Assembly: GCA_961205875.1 (NCBI GenBank)
Contig: OY540821.1
Span: 14,880,001-14,944,000, forward strand
Length of the DNA stretch: 64,000 nucleotides
DNA from: Sialis fuliginosa
Taxonomy: Eukaryota > Arthropoda > Insecta > Megaloptera > Sialidae
Direction: 5' to 3'
In this document: positions 51,621 to 63,507 of the stretch, in pieces
Layout of the letters: the number at the start of each line of letters is the position of its first letter
Position numbering within the stretch: position 1 is the first letter of the stretch
The notes under the pieces: model-generated
The model's input: only the letters and a program-made list of their open reading frames with translations
Database searches by the model: none
Told to the model about the DNA's origin: nothing
Translations under genes and position numbers: made by a program

Positions 51621-54047
51621 ATGTCCTCTATATTTAAATTATGTGCATTGATTTCGGTTGTTTCAGCAGAATTACTTCGGTGAGAAATATAAATAAATAA
51701 TATTTTACTTGCTTTTTATCATATTTCTCCAAATCAATACTTATCTGAAAAAATCATGTTATGATAAGTATTTTAATGAAAACATAAAAAAAATATCTTT
51801 TATCTTTTTTTATTTTATTTACGTTCACAAATTCGTTTTTTCGATCGCTCATGCTCGTGGCACGATTTTATGGATATTGAAATTAAAAAATATATATATC
51901 TATTAGGTAATATTAGAATACATATGATAAACTGAAATTCTATTTTTTAATTTTAATTAGTTACTTGTTACTTAAATTCTGATTAATCAAATATTGTATA
52001 GAAAATTAAAACTAGTTTTATATAATAATTTATATTGGAATAAAATGCAAATGATTTTTTTCTATCTTGGAAATATAACTCACACCTTATATCCGAGACC
52101 TGAAAAATTCACGGCCCAAGCCCAATTCTACCACCAAACATAAACAATGAATGTTAAATTTGTAAATGAATATATTTGCAGATTAAATTTACGAAGAAAT
52201 CTTAAAACTCCATCTTTAGAACCTCGTTTTGCCAACGTTACTATAAATAATAGAAATGTAAGTTTATGCCTAAAATAAAAGATATATATAGTTTATTATT
52301 TATTATTATATTCCCTTAATGTAGTTTTATTACACTGCTACTATTGAAATCGGAGAACCTCCACAATTATTTAATGTTGAAATAGACACAGGGTCTTCAG
52401 ATCTATGGGTAATAACTTCTGCTTGCCATAATGAATTTTGTAGTAAGTTTTCATTGTTATACATATAATAGAATAAAAAATGTAATTTTTTTTTATATTA
52501 TTTTATAGGAGATTCAAATAAAAATAAATTTGTAGAATCTTTATCAAGATCATTAAGACGTGATAATTCTATAGAAAAAGTAATAGAATATGACACTTTA
52601 GTTACGCATGGAACTACAGCCAAGGATAAAATCAATGTATGTACCTACATTTAATTAGTAAAAAACTCAATGTATTACGCAAAAAAACGTTTTGTTATCA
52701 AGTAAAAACAGAACCCATGAATAGGATAAAAACTAAAGTACCCACAAAACAAAATCAGAATGAGCGTTGATCAGAAAATGGTCAAAATTTCAATAATCAG
52801 GTTATACCCTAAGTCTTAAAGCCATCGAACATTTTTTTAATAAAAAACATCACTAAGAGGTTGAATTCATCAAACCTACTAGTTTTAATATTTATATTTT
52901 AAATACATTATTGTTTCAGTTCGCTGGATTTACTATAGAAAGACAAGATCTGAACTTGGTATACTGGGTAGAATCGATTAATATTCCTGGAATGGAAGGT
53001 ATTCTTGGTTTTGGTCTGGACACAAACGCCGTCATTGGGAAACCTCTACTTTACAATATGTACGACCAAGGAATAATCGATAAAAAATTGTTTTCACTCA
53101 AATTGTACGTAGATATATCATATTATGTATTAAAATATATTAATAATATTTTTTGCAGAAACAAATACCCTAAAGATGGTCAATTAATTTTTGGTATTGA
53201 CAACAGTCTTTACAATGATAATATCACATATGTTAATATAATCGATGAATATCATTATACATTTCGAATAGATTCTTTAATAGTGGATGGAGAATACTGG
53301 AGTAGAAATTTTGAAGTTTTAGCTGACTCTGGAACTACTTATTTAGATTTACCTAATGATGTATAGGAACGTCTTTTGAACAAAATGATAGGAAAATGTG
53401 AAAATTTACCAGATTTGTTTTTCAGTTTGGGAGGAAAAACATTTGTTTTAACTTATGAAGATTATATGTATCAGGTAAAGCTTTTTAACAGATTACACAC
53501 ATAGTATATGAGTCAAAAAATAAAATAAAATTTATAATTTTGACTTAAACATTTTACTACGAACGAGCAAAAAAGAGAGAAAAGTTACTCTGAACGAAAT
53601 AGCATTGTGTTCGCCACGTTCGTTGTTCTGATTCTGTTACCACAATTGTTTTGAATTCAAAATAGATTTGAATGTGGCAACAGCTACTTTTTTAGTATTA
53701 TATAAATTGACAAAAAATAAAAAAAATGCCAGAAAAATTAATTTCCCAAGCACCATTTTTTTAATTTTTGATAATCCGTGATAGGGATTCTATAGTAAAG
53801 GGTATTTCTTATTCCATATAAAAAAATGTTCGGCATGCTCGTTCTATTCGGAAAACGTAAAATATAGATTGACTCGTTCGGAGTAAAATCTTTATTTATA
53901 GTTTTTATTATATTTCAGGAGAATTCCAAATGCATACGTAATTTTAATAATGCATCTTACTGGATACTTGGTCAGCCTTTTCTCCAAAAGTACTATAGTA
54001 TATTTGATATAGACAATATGAGGATTGGATTTTCTGGTGGTTTTTAA
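51621..54047 (+). pseudogene. Aspartic protease AP6, interrupted by in-frame TAG in exon 6
   Basis: Seven exon-like segments: 51621-51679, 52182-52257, 52325-52442, 52509-52636, 52920-53104, 53159-53474, 53919-54047; 336 codons if the stop is ignored. Signal peptide MSSIFKLCALISVVSA. Catalytic DTGSS at D66 and DSGTT at D245 are both present. Codon 258 (53364-53366) is TAG, just after DSGTTYLDLPNDV; the downstream frame stays open and family-like (GKCENLPDLFFSLGGK, then WILGQPFLQKYYSIFD in shifted wording WILGQPF). All splice sites are kept. Intron 5 is only 54 nt, a multiple of 3 with no stop, so it could be retained without breaking the frame. A recent nonsense allele, or a sequencing error, is more likely than readthrough. 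Confidence 0.72.
53551..53889. mobile_element. MITE-like element with 17-bp inverted ends (AP6 intron 6)
   Basis: Left end ATTTTACTACGAACGAG and right end CTCGTTCGGAGTAAAAT are inverse with one mismatch; length 339 bp. Inner motifs GTTCGTTGTT and GCTCGTTC recur. No open frame. Class not assigned. Confidence 0.75.
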
Positions 54048-54151
54048 AAGTTCTTTTGTGAAATGATAAAAGGACTGATGAGATTTTTTTTTAAATAATT
54101 ATAAGTATATGGATTTACGCACTACTTTTCGTGTTAAAGTCAAATAACAAT

Positions 54152-54241
54152 AATTGTATTCTTGGACTAGTGTTTCTCAAAAAGTTTTATAGTGTATTCG
54201 ATATTGATAATAAAAGACTTGGATTTGCAACTGCTGCTTAA
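54152..54241 (+). pseudogene. Orphan last-exon fragment of a seventh aspartic protease
   Basis: Reads NCILGLVFLKKFYSVFD then IDNKRLGFATAA and a TAA stop, matching the end of exon 7 in the neighbouring genes (WILGEPFLRKYYTIYD, LGFA). It lies 104 bp after the AP6 stop. No upstream exons or acceptor site are recognisable, and the Trp before ILG is Cys. It is best read as the remnant of a deleted duplicate; an alternative terminal exon for AP6 is less likely because no splice acceptor precedes it. Confidence 0.8.
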
Positions 54242-55308
54242 AAAATGTTAACATTTATATTAATAATGGTAAATATGAAAATCGGGAGAATCAAAGAATC
54301 AAATAAACGCTGAACTAAATTGGTTTCTTTGAATAATAACACACACAAAACAATAACAAGATTTTTTTTAGTGGTGTTCTTACAATGGTTTTAATTTCAC
54401 TTTTCATAGAAATTTCATAGAACAATTTTAACTTTTCATAGAAATATCAACTCGAATACAAAAATTATTATAAGATAATTTATAACATGATACATATTCG
54501 TTAGCAAAAATTACTCAAGATACGTTTTTCGCAGTTTCTAAAAACGTGGTTTCGATAAAAATGAGTTTAAAGTTTGAAAACTGTTTCACTACATGAAAAC
54601 GTGGACGTTAGTTCGGACATTTTCTAATTTTGCTTGTTTTGGCTTGAGACCGAATTACAGTGCCCTTTTACATAACTATATACTCATTATCACTCATTTT
54701 TCACCACCATTTAGTTTCGTTCGTACAGAGACTCTTTGAAAAATTTGTTTTACTTATTTCAATTTTATTTTTAAGATGTTAATACATCATTTAATCTAAT
54801 AAAAAAAATAATACATTAATTGAGTTCCCGCAATCACGCAATATAATTTTTTATAGCTTAATAAATCAAAGGTGAAAACAATTTTACACATACTACGCCA
54901 CTGAATGTACTATTTTCTTTTGAATAAAAGATAAGACAAGTAATTGTCTGCATACAATAACATAGGATTCGGTAGTGGGTTCTTAAAGGACATGAGACTA
55001 CTTATATAATTATGTCAGTCCTTACAATTCAGGTTCAAATAGTGGTCATTTAGTATCATATTGAACCATTTCCTGCCGTAGGAATGTTGCTTTTTGATTT
55101 CAACACGCCAATTACGTTTTGTGTGTGTTTTATTTAAGAAGTGTTTAATGGAATTGATAATTTTTGCTCTTGAATATTTGATTATTTAACTTCCCACTCA
55201 CTGTAATTTTTCAAAACTTTTTTTTCAATACACAGCTAGAAACGTTGACTTATGGATCAAGAAATCATTGTTATATATATAATTTATATAAATTTTCTTA
55301 ATATAAGA

Positions 55309-55474
55309 ATAAGGTAGTAGCACTAGCCTTGGCAAGGACCCCAGTAATGGCAAATTTTTAATTAAATGTACTGAATTAGAAATATATGTTGATATTTGAT
55401 TACTACGATTTCTGAATATTAATCTATATACATTTAACTGTCTTATAGTGTGATTTGGTAACAATCGGCCAATA
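55309..55474 (+). repeat. Interspersed repeat family R2, copy 2
   Basis: Same orientation as 13571-13728; shared TGTTGATATTTGATTACTAC, ATTAATCTA and AACTGTCTTA segments. The minus-strand open frame across it is fortuitous. Confidence 0.75.
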
Positions 55475-55770
55475 GTATACATATAAAAAATACTTAAACC
55501 AATTGATAAATTAAAATAATTTTTTTTAAAGACGTGTTACATCAAACAGTAAAAACACAATTTTTACATACCATTGGTGATAGTAAGGTATTAATTGACA
55601 ATGAATTTGTCTCATTCCACTGTATTTTATACAGTAAAGTACAGATTACGTTTAAATGATACAATAATATATCATACGCACCAACAATAAATTTTAAAAG
55701 AGAGAGAATATAAAATTATTCATTACAATTGATTCTGCATTCTGTTTTATATGAGTGTTTTTTTACCTTA

Positions 55771-55945
55771 GACAAGGAAAGATACACTACAAATAACACA
55801 TTACCTAGCGTTGTTACCATATCGCTCCACGAAAAATCGCTCCATGAGTCAATGGCGTATCATTCAGATTTTAAAATAAATATCAATTGTTTTGAATTAT
55901 AAAATTAATTAATAATAAATGTTTTATATTGTCTTTAAAACTGGC
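55771..55945 (+). repeat. Interspersed repeat family R1, copy 3 (partial)
   Basis: Matches the first half of 12190-12530: ACAAGGAAAGATAC, ACAAATAACACATTACCTAG, CGTTGTTACCATATCGCTCC, then AATGGCGTATCATTCAGATT. It carries a short internal duplication of the ATCGCTCCA-GA segment and lacks the second half. Confidence 0.75.
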
Positions 55946-57221
55946 TGTAATAAACAAGTTTCGTATAAACTTGCCGAGTGTATTAGATTAGATTATAAAA
56001 ATGTAATCTGCATAAAATTTAGAAAAATTGTTATGTTTTTGATATAGTTTTGCGAGAAAAATTGCAGATAGATAAGAAATTATCTGAATTTTTGCAGCTA
56101 CAAGTTAAGAGGTCTACAAAATATTACAAATATTTAAAATAAACTAGGTTAATATCCTTTATCGGTTTTTTATTTACTCTTTTTCCTTGCACTTCTGAGA
56201 TATACGAGTAATACATTTTAGAGGTGGCCCGCTATTTTTGCCAAGGTTGTATATTAATTAAATGACAATGAATTTTTCTTATTCCACCGCATCATTTTAT
56301 GCACTTTAAATTAATTATGTATTGAATTATGTATGAATTATTTTCTGGCGACTCTAAGAATTAACTCTCTAAATCCATCGAAAAGCGCCCCTAAAAAATG
56401 TCATGATTTTTTATACTCTTTCGAATGACAACAGTCGAAATTCGAATAGTGAAACCGTTCACCCCCACTTCCCACCCACCCCAATATTTATTTAACAGAG
56501 TGTCCACTGTTTTTTGAAAATAAAATTCCCTGAATTTCCCTAACCACAGATTCAAAATTCCCTGACAACTCGGGGGCAAGAAGTGATCGAGAGGCTCCTA
56601 GAATGTGCAAAAATATTTGACTTTTTTTTACTAGTCAACTTAAATGTATACACTTTTTTTTCACTAACTTCCCAGAATTTATAATAAATTCCCTGACTTT
56701 CCAAAAAAATTTGATAAATTCCCTGACTTTTCAGAATTTTAAAGAAAGACTTTCCCTGACCACTTTATCTCTTAACGATCTCTTAGCGAACATTATAGCA
56801 TTAATGCCATTTGTCCGTACCCTTGATACAGACACATCTGTTTTTATTTTATTTTAAAACTTACTAAAAGAGTTAATAAATGGAATAATGTATTAACACA
56901 AAAACAACATAAATACCCCTTTCCAATCACTTGTAGGCGCCTATATAATGCATCATTATAAACAGCATTGCAAGACAGTATAGTAGTAAATAGTACATTC
57001 GTACAGACGTTTGCATAGTACTAGCACACTTGACCTATGTATAATATTAAAAATATTTAGATAAAATATTTGTTCTAATTATTAATAAAAAAATAACAAT
57101 GAACAATAAAATTATCTAGATAAAGTATATTTATGTATTAATAAATAATAATTTATTAGTGAAACAATCATTAGTTTAGTTTATTTATTAAAAATGTTGT
57201 TTTGATAAAAAATAAATAACA

Positions 57222-60200
57222 ATGAGTGAAACTCAGGGAAAAATTCTGGACTTGGATGAAATTTTAACGGAGTTAGGACATGGTACATACCAAAGAAAAA
57301 ATTATGCATACTTGTTTATCCCTATCGTGATTTCTGCTCTTTATACAATAAGTTATGTGTTTACTGCTGGGATTCCCGAATACAGGTATGTAACCATAAT
57401 TATTATTCTTTTTAAATGATTGCACTATGGGCCAGGAGACCCTGTTCTGTGGCCAAAAGTCTACTTTCGAATTTGAGAAAACGAATTAGACCACTGAATT
57501 CAGCATTAATTGAAGTAGTTATGATGGCAATTACATGTTGATTAATCAATTCCTGTTCAAATGACAGAGGCGCAAAGTTGAAAAATGTATAAAAAAAAGT
57601 TATTTTACTGTCGCTTGTAAAATGTAATATTTATTGTAAAGTCATAAATTCCAAGCCGTATATTTGGATTATTTCATTCGTGGAAGTTCAAAAATAATTT
57701 TAATTGTCACATGAATGCGTTATTTTCAGTTTTACTGAAGTAAAACCACATTTTTAGTATAAAAAAACAAGATTTTTCAGCAAAGCACCTGCTGCCGATT
57801 GCGAATACCGAAAGATACCGCCTTGTATTAAGTAATGAGACTCACAGATATCTTCTCTAGGATGTGCACTTCAGCCTAGATCTGCCCCTTTTTGCCCGTT
57901 TTCATTTGCTTGACTGTGAAACTCTTCTAAACGTACAAGAATGATATGTAGGTACATATTTATTTCACATTGTATAAACGAATATAGTACCTACTACGAG
58001 TGTACAAACATTCTCTGGACAGTGAAATTTGAGGGGTGTCTTCCTTTTATGATCTAAGCACCCATTAAGAAAATACTTTTCTAAATTCAACCCCTACGGG
58101 GGTAAAAAGGGGTGTAAAATTTTGTATGGGAAAATATTTTTTGGTTGGATTTACTTGAAACTTAAAATGAATACTATACAAATAATGAAACTAGTACTTA
58201 AGTATTGCCCAAAATTAAACTCCTAAGGGGTGCAAGGGGGTGGAAAAGTTTATATGACGAAAAAAAATTGTTAGTATTCTCTCGAATGAAACATTGCACA
58301 CATATTGTACAAGACAAATAGCATTTTCGAAAATTCAACCCCTAAGAGATGGGAGGGGGGGGGGGTTATTGGTGTTTAATTTTTTAAATTTTGATATATT
58401 TATCTACATACTTTTAGCGATATTAAGGTAAATTCAGAGAAAATATAATAATATTCAATTAAAATAAAATTTTCGACATTCAACCCCTAATAGCGTAAGA
58501 GGTGGACGAGGGTGGGTTTTTGATATGTTTATCTGCATAGTTGCTTTAGTTATACAGGTGAATTTGGATAAAACAGTCTTCAATAAAAATAAAAAATCGA
58601 CACTCAACCTCTAATGGCCGGGGTAGTCAGGGGGTGAGTTTATGCAATTTTTAGTTTCATTCATAGTGTTAGAGCGAAACTTTGTTGTGGATTGTTGTAA
58701 GGAGATTACTTGTATTTAGATTGTTATTTGTTTACACCGCGTGCTTATAAAATTAATTTTATTTAAATTGGGTAACTTTTGAAATATATTGGTCGCCATA
58801 TTGTATCCGCCATTTTGAATTTTTAAATTTTTATAATAAAATTGAAATCAGCGTCCCAATAAAACCTTATAAAATAAATTTTATTTAAATCGGATAAATT
58901 TTGAAATTTATTGGTCGCCATATTGGATCCGCCTTTTTAATTTTTAAATTTTTATACAAAATTTGAAATCAGTGTCCCAATAGAACCTTATAAAATGAAT
59001 TTTATTTAAATCGGATAACTTTTGAAATATATTAGTCGCCATATTAGTTCCGCCATTTTGAATTTTTTAATTTTTATTAAAAATTTGAAATCAGCGTCCC
59101 AAAAAACCCTTATAAAATGAATTTTAATTAAATCGGATAACTTCTGGACTTTTGGCCATATAACAGGGTCTCCTGGCCCATAGTGGATTGGTGAAAATAC
59201 CTAAAACGATCTTCCAATAATTAATAAAAAATGTAATCTTAAAAATTTTATTTAACATAAGTAAATAATTTATCTTAATCGTATTTTAAATATTATATCA
59301 ATTTACCTATTATAATTCTGATTTTTAGTACTTTTGAAAAAAAATTATAATTTCTTTAAATTTTGCTGGAAAATAATTATTAAATTTAAATTATTTGAGT
59401 CAAACTGAAATGTTATTTGCAATTAAAAATACATCTATTTTACTCTATTAAAATGATGCATTTAATTTCATTTATTACTTAAATATTTGGGAATAAAATA
59501 ATAATAAATATTCCATAAACTGTTTACACATGAGTAGATGTAAACAAAAATTAAAATTGATGTTATATGTATTTTCCAATAACTATTTTAACTTAGGAAA
59601 ATCTTTTTTATCAGTGGTTTCTTCTTTTAGAATCTACTGACTGCATGAGTCTTTTTAGACAGCTTGTAGTTTTAAAAATTGTTTTGCTATTGTATTTATT
59701 ATATTATTATTATTTATTTCATTTTGAAATTTAGTTATTTGATTGTTTCTTATGTTTCTACTCCACTGATTTAATAGTTGATTAATAATTAATTGATTCA
59801 GCTTGAATAATAATTTGTTAATGTGTAGACAAATAAGTTTTCAATATTAAAAAATATTTCACATGGTTAACATAATAATAATAATGATAAAAGCAATTTT
59901 TTTCTTGAGAAAAAATAATTAATTGTGACATTAATTTATCTAATCACCATTATCACGCAGTTTTTTTTATATTATGTACAATGTACAGTGAAATGCAGAA
60001 GTTATCGTCCGGTTTTCATTGAAATTCGCTTATCACAAATTTAGTAGGTTCCTCCCATTTAATTATTATAATATTTAAATCATTTCTCCATGTACTAAAC
60101 AAAGACCATATACATACCTCATCTGCTTTCCTTGCTTTATTTCGTTCGTATAGATGTCTATACAATTATAAGCGAGGTCGGCCTTAGATAAAAAGACATT

Positions 60201-63200
60201 TTTATAAATAAAATACAATGCAAAATATATATGTAATTGAATATTTTTTATCTCTATTCTAAATGATTACAATGATATTAAATAGAATAGATCTGTAATG
60301 ATTGCAACTACTTATATTGTAATAATTCATAAATACCTGAATAATAAACAAAGAATGTATATTAATTATTGACTGAATATATATTTCTTTAAGAGTGGTT
60401 TATAAATGACATCAGAAAATAAATCTAAATAATCGATTATTTTATTAAGTTTTTTTTATTAATTACTATCATTATTGAGTAGGTTTATCGCACATTAATT
60501 TTTTTTAATAAACTTACCGACAATTTAGCATTATTGACAGAGGGGTAACTAGGGGGTGGCGAAACCGACCTCGCCGGCTGAGTAAGGTCCAGGGATGAGC
60601 AGATTAGAGATTAACACTCCCTATAATATAGGGGGTCCTAATGATGGGCAAAAAAAGTTCGCAGTATTACAAAATAAAAGATAATGGACACTGATCATAA
60701 TTATTTTTTATTTCGATTTTCTTATTCAGAGGTTTTGTTAAGATTTTAAGATGTGCAAGTCCTTAAGTATATATATTATATATTTATCATAAGTTTAACC
60801 CCAGATTATTAATATCAATTTGTTTATATTTCAACTAATATTATTTATTATTACCAATATTAGCATCTACAAAATATAATTCATTATTAGTTAATTATTA
60901 TCAGTAAGGTGGGTGAAATTGTTCAACCTGAATAAATATTATTATTTCAGATGCTTGGTACCAGAATGTGAAGATAGCGTACTCAAACCAGAGTACAAAC
61001 CAGACTGGTTAGCGAATGCCGTGCCTTACAAAGGAGTGAACCCTAGTAGATGTCAAAAATATCATCCTATAAGCAATAAAACGGAGCAAGCTGTGGAAGA
61101 AACATGCCCTAGAGAATTGTTCAACCAAAGTTGGGTTGAGGAATGCAACGAATTAGTTTTTGCTTCAGAGACAACCACTATAGCAAATGATGTAATTAAC
61201 ATATATGAATTAATACTGAAAATTAATTGATTTTAGTACTATTTTGATTTGTTAGTTGAGTCTGGTTATAGTAGATAGTTGATTCCATATATAATAATAA
61301 AAATCATTAAAAAACTTTAACTATGCCTATGTGTACATCCTTTTTGTGGAGTATAAAATTTTTTCTACGGTTATTTACTTTTGTAGTAAATATTCCCCTA
61401 CAAAGATATATTATTTACCTTTGCAGAATTTATCATTTATGTAAACGAAGTATTATAATTTCCATTACCTGACAAATGTTTTATTTTATATGATTTATAT
61501 CCAAAGTACATAAATAAATATGTCATAATTGCAAATATAGGAAGGTCATAATAATATATTAAATTGAATTAATGTAATTACTTATATAAATTATACACAC
61601 ATTGTTGAATATTATTAAAATGTCAAAATTAATTTAATAATAACGTTTTGTTATTCACTTTTGCCTTGGATAATGATAATGAATTAATGAACACTTCACA
61701 GTTTTGTATTTTTTGACATTAGTTGGGCCAATTAATTTCATAGAGTTCTTTTGTATTCCTTTAAGTAGTTATTTATCTGACAAGTGTTTATATAAATATT
61801 TATAAAAAGTTAAAATATTGTATCTAAAACTTTAATATTTTCTTTAGTAATTTCATACTAATGAATCCTAAGGTATATGATTATATTTTATTTTTTTATT
61901 TTACAGTTTAGTATTTTCTGCGACTCAAACATCTGGATGCTGACATTAGTTGGGACGATTCATAATACGGGGCAATTCTTTTGTATGCCTCTAAGTGGCT
62001 ATTTCTCTGACAGGTATTATAAATTTTCTTAAATGCCTCAGGAATTGGCAAAATTGGGTAAAAGAACTTTATTAGAATTAAAAAGGGCATTAAAGTAACT
62101 TTTAGGGGACACCCTAATTAAGATACTACAGGGGGGGGCGCTTAAATACAAAGCATGTATTATATGAAGGGTTGCCAATTTTTCAAAGTCCCAAAAAAAG
62201 ACATAGGCATAGAGACATGGACTGTGCAGGGCGCATTCTGTATTAACATGATGTGTAAAATTTGGTTCACAAAAGTGAAGATAGAAATATAACCCAAACA
62301 ATACCCTATCTTTTTTACACAATAAGCTCTATCTTTTTGTGGTCTGATTTTCGAATCAGATGCACAATTCATAATTTTTGGTTCATTTCTACTGTCCTTT
62401 CCATAAAAAGTCAAATGGCAACCTTAAGTTTAGTTAACTGTATAAAATTAGCAGCTAACATAGTTAACACATAATTAAGTTACATACTATAAAATTTTAA
62501 TTACCTACTACATATAATTTATTTTATTTTAATAACTATTATGAAAGACGTTTTCTTTTATATTTTAGATATGGGAGAAGAAATATGCTTATCGCAGGAC
62601 TAGTTTTAAGTTCAATCATTGGTTTAGTTCGTTCATTTTCTACAAATTACATATGGTTCATCACTTTAGAATTTTTTGATCCATTTTTTGGATCAGGAGC
62701 CTACGCTTCCGCATTTATTTTAGGTAATTTAATTATTTTATACCTATACATACTAAAGAAAAATTAAATAAAGAATACGAGGTTAATTACAACCTAGCTT
62801 TTTAAATAATAAACAACTATTTTAAAACAAATTATTTTGCTCAAACATCCGATCAGAACTGAGCATTTTTGATACTCCTATCTCTCTTCGTCACATAAAA
62901 AATTAAATCTGACTGTATATAAAAAATGAGGTCAAAAAATATATAAAAAAAAAAAAAATATTTCCTGCAATGGAGAACTAAAATCCAAAATTGTTCAAAT
63001 AAATTCGCGTCATCAAAATGTGGCAACTGTGTCCCCAATGGCCCCAATCAATCGATATCCTAGATATTTCTGACATCAGTCAACATTATTTTATCTTATA
63101 TTCCGTGTCATTTTTAAAGGCTCTTCATTCTTTGGTTAAATTAATAAAACCTTTTTCTAGGAATGGAATTGGTCGATCCAAGTGAAAGAGTATTAGGAAG

Positions 63201-63468
63201 TGCTATAATATGCAGTGCCTATGCCTTTGGGGAAGCTATTATTGGTGTAGTTGCTTGGTTAACGACATCTTGGAGAACTTTATTACAGATCATTTATCCA
63301 CCAGGATTACTTATGATAGTTTATTTCTGGCTAATCCCAGAATCTGTAAGGTGGCTAATGTCAAAAAGAAAATATGAAGAAGTAGAAAAGATTTTGAAAA
63401 AAGTAGCTACGATGAACAAAAGAGAATTATCTAAAAATTCTTTGGCCAGTTTAGAAGCATATAAAAAT
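57222..63468 (+). CDS. Organic cation transporter-like protein, SLC22 family (OCT-D), 5' part
   Basis: Five coding exons seen: 57222-57385, 60951-61191, 61907-62013, 62569-62723, 63161-63468, giving 325 codons; exons 6 to 8 lie beyond the right edge. Phases match OCT-A, -B and -C exactly. Exon 1 encodes helix 1 ending TAGIPEYR. Exon 2 is the extracellular loop (RCLVPECED and paired cysteines). DRYGRR spans exons 3/4. Exon 5 has MELVDPSERVLGS and PESVRWLMSKRK. Predicted 12-helix plasma-membrane carrier, substrate unknown. It is as similar to OCT-A as to OCT-B/C, so it is an older copy. Intron 1 is 3.6 kb and contains a Transib-like transposon; intron 2 holds a decayed second copy of exon 3. 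Confidence 0.92.
57423..59185. mobile_element. Non-autonomous Transib-like DNA transposon in OCT-D intron 1
   Basis: 1763 bp with 39-bp terminal inverted repeats (57423-57461 and 59147-59185) differing at only three positions, and a perfect 5-bp target duplication GATTG (57418-57422 and 59186-59190). The termini start CACTATG, fitting the Transib CACWATG consensus, and 5-bp duplications are a Transib property. The terminal repeat partitions as heptamer, 23 bases, then CCAAAAGTC, resembling the 23-spacer recombination signal recognised by RAG1/2 (nonamer 6 of 9). No transposase frame is present. The interior contains about five irregular TTCAACCCCTAA repeats (58080-58620) and a 120-bp tandem array (58743-59140). 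Confidence 0.9.
58743..59140. repeat. Tandem repeat, ~120-bp unit, about 3.3 copies
   Basis: Units contain CTTATAAAAT-AATTTTATTTAAAT, a GATAACTTTTGAAATATATT segment, GTCGCCATATT and CCGCCATTTTGAATTTTTAA, then GAAATCAGCGTCCCAA. It forms the right third of the Transib-like element. Confidence 0.85.
61702..61784 (+). pseudogene. Decayed duplicate of OCT-D exon 3
   Basis: A second, broken copy of exon 3 lies 123 bp before the real one. It starts after CACAG with TTTTGTATTTTTT (real exon: TTTAGTATTTTCTGC), lacks about 20 bases, then reads GACATTAGTTGGGCCAATTA and TTCTTTTGTATTCCTTTAAG, matching LTLVGTIHN and FFCMPLSGYFSDR with substitutions (P for T, I for M, K for R). The donor is lost (AAGTG instead of AGGT). 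It is probably a remnant of a tandem exon duplication. Confidence 0.8.
62195..62390 (-). mobile_element. MITE-like family R6, copy 2 (OCT-D intron 3)
   Basis: Inverse orientation relative to 33447-33677. Shares GGCGCATTCTGTATTAACAT and TCGAATCAGATGCA segments at the two ends. Open frames on both strands across it are fortuitous. Confidence 0.65.
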
Positions 63469-63507
63469 GTGAGTAAGACTTTTAGGCAGCCGATAGTTTA
63501 ATCAATT

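Larger units (their letters stand above)
54242..57221. other. Intergenic region between the protease array and OCT-D
   Basis: About 3 kb with no supported gene. It holds repeat R2 copy 2 (55309-55474), repeat R1 copy 3 (55771-55945) and a stretch at about 56500-56770 in which AAATTCCCTGACTTTCC-like motifs recur four to five times. The last 200 bp are the AT-rich OCT-D upstream region. Confidence 0.6.

Noticed and set aside
53361-53425. Cryptic 65-nt intron that would splice out the AP6 stop (GTATAG donor, TTTTTCAG acceptor)
   Set aside because: The length is not a multiple of three; the joined frame runs into TGA shortly after, so it does not rescue AP6.
62038-62414. Overlapping minus-strand open frames in OCT-D intron 3
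   Set aside because: They cover the R6 repeat copy and intronic DNA; composition and lack of motifs argue against genes.
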